This document shows, one piece after another, positions 20,017 through 30,348 of a DNA stretch of 64,000 bases; positions within the stretch are counted from its first letter, which is position 1; each line of letters opens with the position of its first letter. The notes under the pieces were generated by a model. It was not told the DNA's origin and did no database searches. It worked only from the letters and a program-made list of their open reading frames with translations. The position numbers and the translations under genes are program-made. The stretch is taken from contig CP150548.1 of assembly GCA_049487715.1 (NCBI GenBank), positions 1-64,000 on the forward strand, given 5' to 3'. Origin of the DNA: Pycnococcus provasolii. Taxonomy: Eukaryota > Chlorophyta > Pseudoscourfieldiophyceae > Pseudoscourfieldiales.

Positions 20017-23000
20017 ATGCTCGCACACGCGAGAAGTGCTCACGCTCACGCACACAATGCTCAGAGGCAGGGACGCGCCAAACTGGCACCGCGACGACGA
20101 GCGGCACAGCCAGCCAGAGCAACGGCGCAACCGCCATCCGCGTCGTCAGCGGCGGCTCCTTCGAGCGAGATAACCTCAACATCCACCACTGCGACACCGC
20201 CGCCGAGACAGCAGAAGCAGAGCCGGTACGCAACGTCACCGCTGCCGGGACCGTCGAGTGGTACGTCCGCGAGTGATCCGGTCGACCTCGTCATCGTCGG
20301 ATGCGGGCCTGCAGGACTCGCCGCCGCCGCCGCCGCGGGAAAGAGAGGGCTGCGCGTCGTTCTCGTTGATCCCGAGCCGGACAAGCCTTGGCCGAACAAC
20401 TACGGCGTGTGGCTTGACGAGTTCGACGAACTCGGGTTGTCGCACACGATGAGAAAGGTGTGGAAGAGCGCTCGTGTCGTGTTTGAGGCGCCAGACTGCA
20501 CAGACGGCGAGGGACGGCCGGATGCGGTGCTGCGCCGTCCTTACGGGCAGGTGGACCGCATCAAGCTCAAAGCTGAGCTTATCGCGCAGTGCAAGGAATA
20601 TGGGGTCGCGTGCGTGGCTGCCAAGGCTGATGCTGTGGACCATGACTCGTACAGTCCAAACGTTTCCGCGCTGAAGATCAGTGGCACGGCGGCGGAGAAC
20701 CTGCCGTACGACGCCATTTACGCGCGAAGCGTGCTCGACGCAACTGGTCATAGCCGTCGTCTCGTGGAATTTGATCAGGAGTTTACGCCAGGATATCAGG
20801 CGGCGTACGGAATTCTCGCTAAGGTAAAGAGCCACCCGTTCCCGCTAGACGAGATGCTGTTCATGGACTGGAGCGACACGCACCTCGACAATTCGCCACA
20901 GTGGAAGGAAATCAACCGACGCATACCCACGTTCCTGTACGTTATGCCGTTCGACGAGCAAACGATCTTTCTCGAGGAGACTTCGCTTGTGGCACGACCT
21001 GCGCTGGACTTCGACGACCTGAAGGAGAAGCTCGATATCAGGCTCGCTCACCTCGGCGTCGAGGTTCTGGATGTCGAGGAGGTGGAGTATTGCCTGATCC
21101 CAATGGGTGGCGTGATGCCCACACTGCCCCAGCGCACGCTCGGGCTCGGCGGTACTGCGGGCATGGTGCACCCGTCGACGGGATTCATGGTGTCCAAGAC
21201 AATTAAGAGCGCAGCAACGCTTGCAGATAGCCTTGCCGTCTCTCTCAAGCGCGATTCGCCGGCTGCGCAGGACGAGATGAGCACGTCCGTCTGGAACAGC
21301 ATCTGGACGCCCGCGGATATAAGGCAGCGCTCATTTATGTGCTTTGGAATGGAAACGCTCATGCAGCTTGATGTCCGCGGTATACGCGAGTTCTTCAGCA
21401 CATTCTTTGAGCTGCAAGACAAGTACTGGGCCGGTTTCCTGTCGTGGCGCCTGCCCCCTTTTGCTCTCATCCAGCTCGGTCTCAGCCTTTTCAAGGGATT
21501 CACCAACACGATGCGCCTTGAATTCGTGTCCTCCGCGCTGCCATTCATGCCAAGTTTCATCGTAAACTTTGCGAATGGTGGGAACACGTTCAAGTCTGAG
21601 CCTTGGATGGGTGCTGGGGCGGACCACGTGCTCGAAGGAAAGTCGTCGTCGAAGAGAAGGGAGGCGCTGAATCGCAATGGCTATGTCGATGGCGTGGGTC
21701 CCATACCGTCATGTGTGCCTGTTTCCACCACCACAGCTGCCGCTGCAACGACCACGTCTGATGCCATTGACATCGAAGCGGGACCTTCCTTCAGCGGCAT
21801 GCGCGAAGACTGGGACTGGGTGCGCTTCCAGCAGAGCAAGGCACTGCCTACGCAGGCACCTCTTGCCGACCAGCTTCCCGAGCCCAAGAGCACGTCCAGT
21901 GACGTGATTGTGGTGGGATGCGGCCCAGCTGGCCTCGCGCTTGCCGCGGCAATGGGAAGGCAGGGCCTGTCAGTCACCGTCGTGGGTCCCGATGCGCCGT
22001 TCACGAACAACTATGGCGTTTGGTACGACGAGTTCGAGGAGCTCGGACTCGCTCACACTCTGGAGCACGTGTACGACCGCGCTCGGATATGGATTGACGA
22101 TAACGACGACGCGGCGGGACGCGTGCTCGACCGCACGTACGCGCAGGTGGATCGCAAGGCTCTCCGCGAGGAGCTCATCGCGCAGTGCTTGAGCAGCGGC
22201 AATGTTAGTTACGTGAATGCTCTCGTCGACACGATCAAGCCGGAGACGAGTGACGAGAGTGGCATGGAGACTGGCCGCAGTGTTGTGATTATGGACGATG
22301 TACCAGCCGGCGGCAACGACGACGACGAGGCGACGTCATCGACGCCAGCCAAACCGGAACCTTGCGTCGCCAATGTCATCTGCATGGCCACGGGCCACAA
22401 TCGCGAGTTGCTCAAGTACGAGGAGGGTCCGCCCCCTGGTTGGCAGACGGCGTACGGGATCGAGATACGGCTGAAGGACCACCCATTTCCGAAAACAGAC
22501 GTTGTGTTCATGGACTTCCGCCAGAGCGACCCGGAGCCTAGCGATGGTGACATGGGTGCGCTGCCCACAGCTTGGCGCGTGCCAAGCTTTCTATACACGC
22601 TTCCGAAGCTTTCAGATCCAGATGTGGTGTTCGTGGAGGAGACGTGCTTGGTAGCTCGCGTGCAGGTCCCGTTCGACGAGCTGCGCCGTAGGCTGCTTCG
22701 ACGCCTGACACGCATGGGTATCGACGTGAACTCGGTGGAGGTTCTGGAGGAGGAGGCGAGCTGGATCCCCCTCGGCGGAACTCTACCAAAGGTTCCGCAG
22801 AGATATCTCGCGTATGGTGCCGCCGCTGGCTTCGTTCATCCAGCTTCGGGCTACTCTATCACGCACAGCCTCAGTCGCGCAGACTCCGTCGCGGCTGCCG
22901 TCGCACGAGGATTACGCGACACGGGTGCTGGCGACATGCGCGAGCGGTCGCAACTTGCGGTGACAGAAGGATGGGAGGAGCTGTGGGGATACGAGAAGCG

Positions 23001-24156
23001 ACGTCAGATGGGCTTTTATCAGTTTGGAATGGAGCTTATCATGAGCCTTCGGCTCCCTCAGCTGCGCAACTTCTTCGACACCTTCTTTCGCCTCGACCGC
23101 GAAAGCTGGGTTGGATTTCTCAGCCATCGCCTGTCGGGCGTCGGCCTTCTCATGTTCGCCTTCCAGACGTTCCTTATCGCGGACCTCGACCTTCGCGTTC
23201 GTCTCGTGAGTCACCTGGCGAGCCAGAGCGGTGCGGGCCAACGTCTGTTTGAAGCGTACGCAAAGCCGCTGACGGACATGTTGTCCGGCACGGAAGCTGC
23301 AGACGAGTCGCATTCGTCGCGACCTGCGATGATCTCGCCGCCTTCGCAAGTTTCGGCTAGCATCGACGAAGACGACGACGGCATCATCGTTCGCAAGGAG
23401 CCTCCGCAGCCTAGTGCTTCGAGCGTGTTCAGCAACGAGCAGAATGCGCAGGCTCTCGACGGTCTCCCTCCCGGATTTCAGGCGGCGGACTGGTGGCGTG
23501 TGGGCGTGCGTGACGCTCCCGCTGCATACGGCTCGCCGGAAGCGGGCGGGTACTGGTGGAGCGACGGCAGCGTTATGAGGTCCCCCATCAACGGACAGCA
23601 GCTTCCAAACTCGGCGGCGGCTGAGCCCACGGACATGCCTGGATCGTACGGCTTTGATCCGCTTGGTGTTGGGAATGACACCGACTTACAGACGCTCAGG
23701 CAGAGCGAGCTTCTGCACGGCCGATGGGCCATGTTGGCGGTGCTAGGTGTCATCCTGCCAGAGACGGGTAGCTTGCTCAGTGGCGCAGATACGACGCAAT
23801 TTCACTGGTGGGCTCCGTACGGGTACGACATGGCTGACAAGCAGCTGCTTTACATGGGTGCCCCTCTCCCGCTTGGTTTGCCGCTCGTGGCACTTCTACA
23901 CTTTCCCCTGATGGGAGCCGCCGAGCTTCTCCGCGCGGGAAAGCTGAAGGTGCCAGCTGGCCTCCGCGAGCTTGACCCTGTTTATCCCGGCGGCATCTTC
24001 GATCCTCTCGGACTTGCTCCCGCCGCGGGTGACGACCTACCACGCTTGAAGGAGATTGAGGTGAACACTGCGCGCGTGGCGATGATTGCGTTCTACACAT
24101 TTGTGTGGGAAGCAATCCTGTTCCACAAGGGACCGATTGAGATCTTCGTGCGATAA
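20017..24156 (+). CDS. Fused lycopene beta-cyclase / lycopene epsilon-cyclase / LHC protein
   Basis: ATG at 20017 gives 1379 residues in one exon. After a transit-like N-terminus, two full cyclases follow. Cyclase 1 starts with DLVIVGCGPAGL (about residue 89), has NNYGVW, EETSLVARP and IPMGG..PQRTLGLGGTAGMVHPSTG, matching beta-cyclase. Cyclase 2 starts with DVIVVGCGPAGL (about 629), has NNYGVW, EETCLVAR and IPLGGTLPKVPQRYLAYGAA, matching epsilon-cyclase. From about 1148 comes an LHC region with ELLHGRWAMLAVLG and, near 1348, KEIEVNTARVAMIAF. Together the cyclases should make alpha- and beta-carotene from lycopene in the plastid membrane. The same three-part fusion is described from Ostreococcus. 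In helix 3 the usual NGR is NTAR. Confidence 0.95.
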   Translation: MLAHARSAHAHAHNAQRQGRAKLAPRRRAAQPARATAQPPSASSAAAPSSEITSTSTTATPPPRQQKQSRYATSPLPGPSSGTSASDPVDLVIVGCGPAGLAAAAAAGKRGLRVVLVDPEPDKPWPNNYGVWLDEFDELGLSHTMRKVWKSARVVFEAPDCTDGEGRPDAVLRRPYGQVDRIKLKAELIAQCKEYGVACVAAKADAVDHDSYSPNVSALKISGTAAENLPYDAIYARSVLDATGHSRRLVEFDQEFTPGYQAAYGILAKVKSHPFPLDEMLFMDWSDTHLDNSPQWKEINRRIPTFLYVMPFDEQTIFLEETSLVARPALDFDDLKEKLDIRLAHLGVEVLDVEEVEYCLIPMGGVMPTLPQRTLGLGGTAGMVHPSTGFMVSKTIKSAATLADSLAVSLKRDSPAAQDEMSTSVWNSIWTPADIRQRSFMCFGMETLMQLDVRGIREFFSTFFELQDKYWAGFLSWRLPPFALIQLGLSLFKGFTNTMRLEFVSSALPFMPSFIVNFANGGNTFKSEPWMGAGADHVLEGKSSSKRREALNRNGYVDGVGPIPSCVPVSTTTAAAATTTSDAIDIEAGPSFSGMREDWDWVRFQQSKALPTQAPLADQLPEPKSTSSDVIVVGCGPAGLALAAAMGRQGLSVTVVGPDAPFTNNYGVWYDEFEELGLAHTLEHVYDRARIWIDDNDDAAGRVLDRTYAQVDRKALREELIAQCLSSGNVSYVNALVDTIKPETSDESGMETGRSVVIMDDVPAGGNDDDEATSSTPAKPEPCVANVICMATGHNRELLKYEEGPPPGWQTAYGIEIRLKDHPFPKTDVVFMDFRQSDPEPSDGDMGALPTAWRVPSFLYTLPKLSDPDVVFVEETCLVARVQVPFDELRRRLLRRLTRMGIDVNSVEVLEEEASWIPLGGTLPKVPQRYLAYGAAAGFVHPASGYSITHSLSRADSVAAAVARGLRDTGAGDMRERSQLAVTEGWEELWGYEKRRQMGFYQFGMELIMSLRLPQLRNFFDTFFRLDRESWVGFLSHRLSGVGLLMFAFQTFLIADLDLRVRLVSHLASQSGAGQRLFEAYAKPLTDMLSGTEAADESHSSRPAMISPPSQVSASIDEDDDGIIVRKEPPQPSASSVFSNEQNAQALDGLPPGFQAADWWRVGVRDAPAAYGSPEAGGYWWSDGSVMRSPINGQQLPNSAAAEPTDMPGSYGFDPLGVGNDTDLQTLRQSELLHGRWAMLAVLGVILPETGSLLSGADTTQFHWWAPYGYDMADKQLLYMGAPLPLGLPLVALLHFPLMGAAELLRAGKLKVPAGLRELDPVYPGGIFDPLGLAPAAGDDLPRLKEIEVNTARVAMIAFYTFVWEAILFHKGPIEIFVR

Positions 24157-24233
24157 GAACGCGCGTCGTTTCTTATTTTTTGTGTGTGTGTATCCTTTTG
24201 TGTTTCCCCTTTTTCTTTTAACTACTAAACTGC

Positions 24234-24290
24234 TACTTGAGCGCCTCCATGAAGTTGTACACAATTGTCAAGCTGAGTGCGGTTCGCCCA
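24234..24290 (-). repeat. Fragment duplicated from the 31-kb TLC-like gene
   Basis: This 57-base intergenic stretch is, on the minus strand, nearly identical to coding bases 31164-31220 (one or two mismatches). Here it is non-coding and lies downstream of repeat copy C. Confidence 0.85.
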
Positions 24291-24322
24291 TAATCCAATC
24301 ACCAGGGCCATTTACAAAAAAA

Positions 24323-24482
24323 CGCGCCGCTGATTGGACTGAATGGGTGAGCGTGAATTGTGCGAGTGGACGACTGCTGCTGGAAAAAGTCAATTCTATT
24401 ACGTTACCGAATGGATGATCTTAGGTTTGTTTAGTACTGCCCGCCGCCTCGTACGCGCGCGATCTCACGGTGAAGACGAGCC
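24323..24482 (-). repeat. Dispersed 3'-flank repeat, copy C, plus shared gene end
   Basis: On the minus strand this block matches 31354-31535: it starts in the last codons of the coiled-coil gene (GGCTCGTCTTCACCGTGAG), covers its stop, and continues through the dispersed repeat (CAGTCGTCCACTCGCAC ... CCAATCAGCGGCGCG) to a T run. The repeat portion is sense-oriented to the gene ending at 24431. Confidence 0.9.
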
Positions 24483-26930
24483 ACCTCTCCGGCCAACGCG
24501 GATACCTTCGCCTCAGATAGCGACACAAGCTCCCTCGTAGCCTTCAGGCCATGAGCATCCTGGAGTCGGTCCACGCGCCACTCCAAATTTGTGCAACGTT
24601 GCTGGGCAGCCGTTGCGGCGGCAACTGCGGCTCCAGCCTCCCCACTGCTTGCGTACGACCGCTCCTCGAGCTGGCGGATTCGCTTATCCGCCTGTGCATC
24701 TGCTTGCGCTGCTGGCGAACTTCCTGAAGCTAGGGCGCTGATTCTCTCGCTGAGCTCACGAATCGCCTGACGGCGCGCTTCTCGCTCGCCATCCATAGCA
24801 GATATCAACGCGTTTTGTTGCGTTAGCATGCCGCCCACCTCGTCACGGAGCAGCTGGCTCTCTCGCAGCCATTGCGCCACGCTCGACGCAGTGACTGGCC
24901 CGTCCGTACCGAAAGTAGTACCTTGGTTGAAGGTAGACGTTCCCGCCACAGCACTCACAGCTGCCATCTCGCCGGAAACGCGGCTGGCGAGCGCCACAGC
25001 CTCGGCAACGGATCGCTTGAGCGATGACATGTCATCGCGCACCGCGCCAACGGCACGGCTTGCGGCAATCTCCGCAGCCTCCGCGGCACGCTCGTCAACT
25101 GCAGCTGCCGCGCGAGCGGCGGCTGAGTTTGCAGCTTCGCTCACGGCTGAGGAGGCTGGGAACGATGCTAGGCGTGCCACATCCGAGCGCAGCGCTCCCA
25201 TTTCCGCGCTGAATGCGTCGAGTCGTCCGAGCGGGGCGCTGATTTGGTCGTTGAGTTCACGAATCGAATGACGGCGTGCGTCGCGCTCGCCCTCCACCAC
25301 AGCCCTCATGGCATCCTGCTGCGCAAGCATGCTTCCCACCTCGTCGCGTAGCTGCTGAGTCTCGCTCAGCCATTGTGCCACGCTGGCTGCCGTTACCGGC
25401 GCATCTGAATTAGTGCTGATTGCAGCTAGCTCACTGGAAACGCGGCTAGCGAGAGCAACCGCGTCGGCGACTGATCGCTTTAGCGATGCCGTTTCCTCAG
25501 TCGCTGCGCCATGCGACCCCTCGAGGGCGTCTATTTTTGCAGAGAAGGTGTGCAGAAGGTCAAAGAGCTCCGCTGGTATAGCTGGTTTGGCTGACATTGC
25601 AGCAGCCTCCTGCAGCTTCGCGACGTGCTTCTCGGCAACCTGCTGCACCAGCGTCAGTTTCTCAAACTGCGACTCTAGAAGCTGCTCGAGGCTCGCACGG
25701 CGCTCGTCGAATTCCGTCTTCACTGCCGTGGCAGCGGCTGAGCGCACCGCTTCGAGCGTGAGTTGACTGTTGCTCTCCTCCTTCTCTCCGGACGAGCGTT
25801 CGGTCGTCGGGCTCGTCATCGCCGATGCGGCGCGCTTCTCGAGAGCTTCGAGGCGTTTTTCGATTGCGTTCATCGTAGGCGAAGGTGGAACAGGGCTTAA
25901 AGGCACTGTGGCGGAGACATTGTGTACACTGAAAGCGCGTTCGGCAATAGTCTCCTCGAGCATCGACAGGCGCCCTTCCATGGGAAGCATCTGCGCGACG
26001 AGAGCATCGAGCTCTGCGCCGCGTTTGGCATCGGCACCTTCGTCTTGCACGCGCGTCTTGCTCGTGTTTGCCTCGAGCATAATGAGGCGTCGCTCGATCG
26101 TGGTGGAAAAGACTGTCTCAATCATGGAAATCTTCTCACGCAGGGTGGCCACCTCGCTCTTCAGAGCTTCCGTCTCCGAAGACGATGACGACGAAGTAGA
26201 AGACGACGTTGCAGGTTTCGACTCCGTCGTCTCCGCGACATTGGCGGAAGGAGCAGCTGCCGCCGCGCGCTGAGCTGAGGCGCTCTCCGCCAGCGCGCTT
26301 GGCCTCGAGGCGACCGTTGAAGACGACGTTGTAGGTTTCGACTCCGTCGTCTCCGCGACATTGGCTGGAGGAGCAGCTGCCGCCGCGCGCCGAGCTGCCG
26401 CGCGCTCCGCCAGCGCGCTTGGCCTCGAGGCGACTGTCGAAGACGGCTGAGCAGGTGTCGACTCCGTCTCCACGTCTTTGGCTGGAGGAGCAGCTGCCGC
26501 CGCGCGCCGAGCTGCGGCGCGCTCCGCCAGCGAGCTTGGCCTCGAGGCTGCCGTCAAAGACGGCTTAGCAGGTTTCGACTCCGTCGTCTCCGCGTCTTTG
26601 GCTGGAGGAGCAGCTCCACCTCCAAGCGCCAGCTTCACATCCGGCAATTTGGCGATAAGGCTCGCGACTTCCGCCTCTTGTTTCCTCCTTTCGAAACTTG
26701 GGTGCGCCGGCCTGTTTCATTTAGTGTGTTAGGTTGTTAGTGAAATGTTGTTCATCCGCCACGAATGATTATGCATAGAGGTTGACTTACAGCGTTTCGT
26801 CCACGAGGGTTAGAAACTTCTCCAGGTAGGTGCGCCGTTCTTTTTCGTCGCCGGCATCCTTTGCAAGCTCTGCGCGCCTGAGCGCCAGTGACGCACTCCT
26901 GACGATTTGGGAGAGCGGCTGCGAGGCCAT
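24431..26930 (-). CDS. Coiled-coil protein with Ala-rich tandem repeats
   Basis: Two exons: 26930-26791 and 26711-24431, with a 79-bp intron. The main frame lacks an ATG; an upstream exon beginning MASQPLSQIVRS and ending CT|GTAAGT joins the acceptor CAG|G in phase, giving 806 residues. The N-terminal 75 residues are helical. Four imperfect repeats of about 41 residues follow (core LAERAAARRAAAAAPPA). The remainder is long coiled coil with repeated VAQWL.E.Q.LRDEVG and RRAIRELN.. blocks, suggesting internal duplication of a segment of about 160 residues. No catalytic motif. Probably a structural or scaffold protein. The last dozen codons are shared with the non-coding end of the TLC-like gene. 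Confidence 0.78.
26190..26620. repeat. Four tandem coding repeats of about 120 bp
   Basis: Near-identical units with TTTCGACTCCGTCGTCTCCG and GAGGAGCAGCTGCCGCCGCG encode the Ala-rich repeats of the coiled-coil protein. The units differ by in-frame indels and a few substitutions, implying recent expansion. Confidence 0.85.
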
Positions 26931-27396
26931 GCTTGCAGCGTGAAAGTAAGAGTAACTTTTGGTTTTGGGGGGAGAGGAGAGGAGAGGAGAGGTTGGCGGG
27001 AAGGGGAGGGGAAGGGAAGGGAAGGGGAGGGGTGGGGAGGCAAACGTGTCAACGGCTCGATGCCCTCGTTGACCACCTCGATTAGCGCACGGCCTGGTGC
27101 AATCCGCCCTGCTCCCTGCTCGGCTGCTCTCATCGACGCCTCGGACATCGGACGCAGAAGAGTGTGACTGTGCGAGGCACGCAAGGAAAGGCTCGCAGGA
27201 CGAAGGTGGTCAGGAGCCAGGAGGAGGACGAAGGTGCTGATCGCTGTTGCGACGGATGTGAAGTTCCAACCCTCGGTTCGACTGCCCACTCGGGGTTTTG
27301 GTTGGCTGGGGACAGACCTCCCTCTCCTCCTCCTCCTCCTCCTCCTCGTCCCCCTCCCCATCACCCCCAGGCACAAGAGCAACTCACCACACGCCG
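26931..27396. promoter_or_regulatory. Divergent promoter region with AGGGG microsatellite
   Basis: Separates two divergent starts. Bases 26968-27040 are a purine run of GAGAG/GGGAAGGGG units on the plus strand, similar in type to 10078-10124. Bases 27318-27345 are CTC repeats. Confidence 0.5.
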
Positions 27397-27969
27397 ATGG
27401 CCTTCGCCCGGTCGGCGGCGCGCACGCCGACGGCCGCGCGAACCACCAACGCGATGGCGAGGCGCACGCTCACTCGCTCGACGAACGCGGAGCATTCCAG
27501 GGACAGGGAGCACCGAAGCGAACCTCTCCCGGAAATGTACGAAATGAGAGACATTTCGCCGCCGCCTCGCGATCTAGGAACTCACCCGTTGCCGCCGAAC
27601 ACGCAGTGCGGAGCGGTGGTGACCGTCGTGCCATCGGCTAAGGAAAGTGAAGGAAGCGACGACTCGTGGGCTGGTTGGCTTGAAGACGAAAGTGAGCAGG
27701 AGGAGTGCCAAGTTGAGCAGGAGGAGGAAGACGCGTCCGTCTCACCGGACAATGCAGAGACGTTCGTGGTGAGGCGGGTTACATACCGGTACCGTCTCGA
27801 AAGAGGGAGATATGTCAAAAATGGAAAACGCCTTGACGTCCAGCAACAAGGACGTTATTTTGTTGAAAAGCACCTGAACGAAATACTCAGTGCAACAACC
27901 GGAGGCGGTGACGACGACGACGACGACGAGAAGAGAAGACGACGACGTTGGAACAACAAGAGGAGATGA
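27397..27969 (+). CDS. Small protein of unknown function
   Basis: ATG at 27397 gives 190 residues. The N-terminus is basic and Ala/Thr rich (possible targeting). The middle is very acidic (EDESEQEECQVEQEEE). A compact segment then reads RRVTYRYRLERGRYVKNGK and LDVQQQGRYFVEKHLNEI, followed by an Asp run and a basic tail (EKRRRRRWNNKRR). I do not recognise the family. The acidic-then-basic organisation suggests a nuclear or nucleic-acid partner, but that is inference. Confidence 0.55.
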   Translation: MAFARSAARTPTAARTTNAMARRTLTRSTNAEHSRDREHRSEPLPEMYEMRDISPPPRDLGTHPLPPNTQCGAVVTVVPSAKESEGSDDSWAGWLEDESEQEECQVEQEEEDASVSPDNAETFVVRRVTYRYRLERGRYVKNGKRLDVQQQGRYFVEKHLNEILSATTGGGDDDDDDEKRRRRRWNNKRR

Positions 27970-28038
27970 CGTGTTAAGTTTGCGTTGAAAACAACAATTA
28001 TTCAATATGCACATATTCTTTTTTTGCACTTGCCGACA

Positions 28039-28548
28039 TTACATCGCCGCGAAGACAGAGGCTGTCAAGAACGTCCCAATGAGTCCCCATGTGATGTATG
28101 TGAGAAACGAAGTCGACTGCTTCACGCTCGAAAAGGCAGCAGAACGGGCCAGCACCTCCGCTCCTCCTGTTGCCTTGGGGTTTTGCAGGAGGATAAGTGC
28201 TATGGACGCACCAGCCGCGACGGTTGCCACAGTTGACGCTAAGCCGTTCGACGAGCCTCCTCGCGGACGCTTCTTCTCAGGCGTCGCCTCCTTGACGGCT
28301 GGTGCAGCAGAAGGCGAATCGTCTGCGCTGAGATCCTGAAACTCCGCGCGCACGTGCTCTGGCTGCCACGCCGCCGCTGCCGCCGCGAGAGTGGTCAGCA
28401 CGGGCACGGCGACGACGTCGCGCCGTCGCGCGTCGCCCGCTTTCCCGCGTGCTGTTTCGTGTCCTCTGCTCCGCTGCGTGGTGCTTGTTCGCCGAGTCGC
28501 CTGGACTGCACGCCTCAGTGGCTGGGTGCCCTTTGTCGTTAGCGCCAT
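28039..28548 (-). CDS. SecG-like translocase subunit, probably plastid
   Basis: ATG at 28548 gives 169 residues; the frame upstream is probably leader. The N-terminus is basic and Ser/Thr/Ala rich, as in transit peptides. The C-terminal 65 residues have two hydrophobic helices (TVAAGASIALILLQNP and YITWGLIGTFLTASVF) separated by a loop with ATGGAEVLARSAAFSS. Two helices with a Gly-rich loop and a LLQNPK-type boundary are the SecG pattern, here close to cyanobacterial/plastid forms. SecG would assist SecY/SecE in thylakoid or envelope insertion. The resemblance is short, so another small two-helix protein remains possible. Confidence 0.55.
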   Translation of the reverse strand: MALTTKGTQPLRRAVQATRRTSTTQRSRGHETARGKAGDARRRDVVAVPVLTTLAAAAAAWQPEHVRAEFQDLSADDSPSAAPAVKEATPEKKRPRGGSSNGLASTVATVAAGASIALILLQNPKATGGAEVLARSAAFSSVKQSTSFLTYITWGLIGTFLTASVFAAM

Positions 28549-28831
28549 TGCTGTGCAAAATAAAGTATCACGGCGGTGATCCTCACGCAACGACAAAAGC
28601 TGCGCGTTGTGGGGAGGAGGGATGGGTGGATAAGGGTGGCCCTGGAGAACTGCCCTGGAGGCTGGAGGGGAGATCAGAACCCCGAACCTGTTCGTTTGGG
28701 GTTTCAGACATGAAAGGGAGAATGATGGTGATGGGGGGTCACCTTTGACGACGTGTGCTCTCTGCCCCAACGGTAAGTAGGGTCTTCACAGAATGTAGTT
28801 TGTATTACTGGCGCGACGAGTCAGCCGCTCG

Positions 28832-29599
28832 CTATTCGAGCGACTTGCGCGAAAGGCGGCGAACGCGCTGGTCGTATGCAGGACGGTCGTTCTGGTACAG
28901 CTGTGCGGCGTCCGGGTTTGCAGGACTCGCTGGGTTTGGGTCGGTTAACAAGCTCTGTATCGATGTGAGAAGTGAAGAGACGTTGTGGCACGGACTCCAC
29001 TGGTCCTGAAGCAGGTCTAAGCATAAAGTGCCGTCGGTGTACACTATAAAAAAAAAGGTTTTGGTGTGTGTGCGTTGTTGTCGACGCGTGAGTCAAGCGC
29101 ATAATCACAGAGAACAACGAAAAGTAGTACTAGAATTTAGCAAAAAGCTCAATTCAGCGTGACGACAAGGCAAACAAAATAGCAACAAAATTCTTGGATG
29201 TGCGGCGTACCGTTTGGGTGAAACATGTCGGTGGTAAACCGCACACGTGGTGGCTTTTCCGGGTAGTGCTCTCCAAAGGTGATGCGAAGGGAGAATATCC
29301 CCCCCTCCCACGGCGTTTCATCTGGTCCGAAGATGGTTGCGTTCCAGACGAAGAGGTTGTCATCCGAGTGCGGGCTTGCACTGCATCCCTGTTTTATCGT
29401 TTGTTGTGTTGATTATTTTGTTGATTTTGACGGGGATGGTCGTTGTTTCGTCAGTGCTACTGATGACAGGGTGCGAAAACGCATTCTTGCGAAAACCGTG
29501 AAGACGTGGACGAAAACGCACCTCCGGCGGACTCTGTCTTATTGACTTGAGGTCACTCATAAGCCGTAGCTGCGCTGCACTTTGCGAAGAGGCTGCCAT
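28832..29599 (-). CDS. RAD6: Ubiquitin-conjugating enzyme E2, RAD6/UBE2A type
   Basis: Three exons: 29599-29522, 29388-29211 and 29043-28832, with GT-AG introns of 133 and 167 bp in consistent phase, giving 155 residues. The fold reads in order: an N-terminal helix [18 protein letters not shown], the [18 protein letters not shown] strand turn, [15 protein letters not shown], the active-site Cys in DGTLCLDLL, and [14 protein letters not shown]. This closely follows RAD6, which ubiquitinates PCNA in DNA damage tolerance and histone H2B. The acidic tail of yeast RAD6 is absent, as in UBE2A/B. No single frame covers the gene. Confidence 0.93.
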
Positions 29600-30348
29600 G
29601 GCTGTCTTTCTTCGCCGTGTCTGCTCTGCCTGCCCCCCGTTTGTTCCCAGACCACCGTGTTTGGCGATGCCGCAAGGGTGTTGCCGTCTCCGGTGTTCAG
29701 CTAACGAGCCCCGCTTGCGTGCTCCAGACGGCGAGGTCTGTGCGAGCCCTGCTGGATGTGTCTGCGCGTCCGTGTGCTCGTTCGGTCCAGGTGGTCACTG
29801 CGCCACGCGGCGTGTGGAGCTGGCGTGGAAGGTGGGAACGACGCGCGTGGAGCAGGAGCGGGCGTGGAGGGGGAGGAGGGGGGTGGAAGGGGAGGAGGAG
29901 GGGTACGCGGCAGAAGCGGAAAGGGGAAGCGGAAGCCTTTGAGACTTCGAAGAAGAGGGGAAAGAAGAGGGGAAAGGACAGCAAAACCTCCACCAAAATG
30001 GAGGGGGCGTCCTCCGGGGTGCCATCCTTGGACTGGCATCACTATGGCCCTGCCTCTTATCCTCCTGCCAGGTCAGAAGCTCCCTCCCGTGGCTGTCCGG
30101 GACCAAGGGAAGGAAGCGCCGGGGTTCCCTTTTTTGCCTCCCCTCCCCTCCTCGTTCATGCCGTGAGCACGTCGGCTGACATGTACACGTACACTCCTCG
30201 CACGTCGCCATGTGCACTCCACACAGGGAGTGGTAGACGCAAAGCACGGCAACACAGGTGCACTCTGTCCCTTGTCGTCCCTAGGGCGCACTCAGGCTCG
30301 TCCCCGCCAACGCCTTCCACGAGTGCACAGCCTGTCGGCGAAGGTGAG
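29600..30348. other. Divergent region, G-rich; possible longer N-terminus of next gene
   Basis: The frame of the next gene is open from 29617 with ATGs at 29998 and 30181, so its protein could be longer. The encoded sequence is low in complexity (runs of G, R, K), and bases 29860-29990 are purine rich, so I treat most of it as leader and promoter. Confidence 0.4.
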
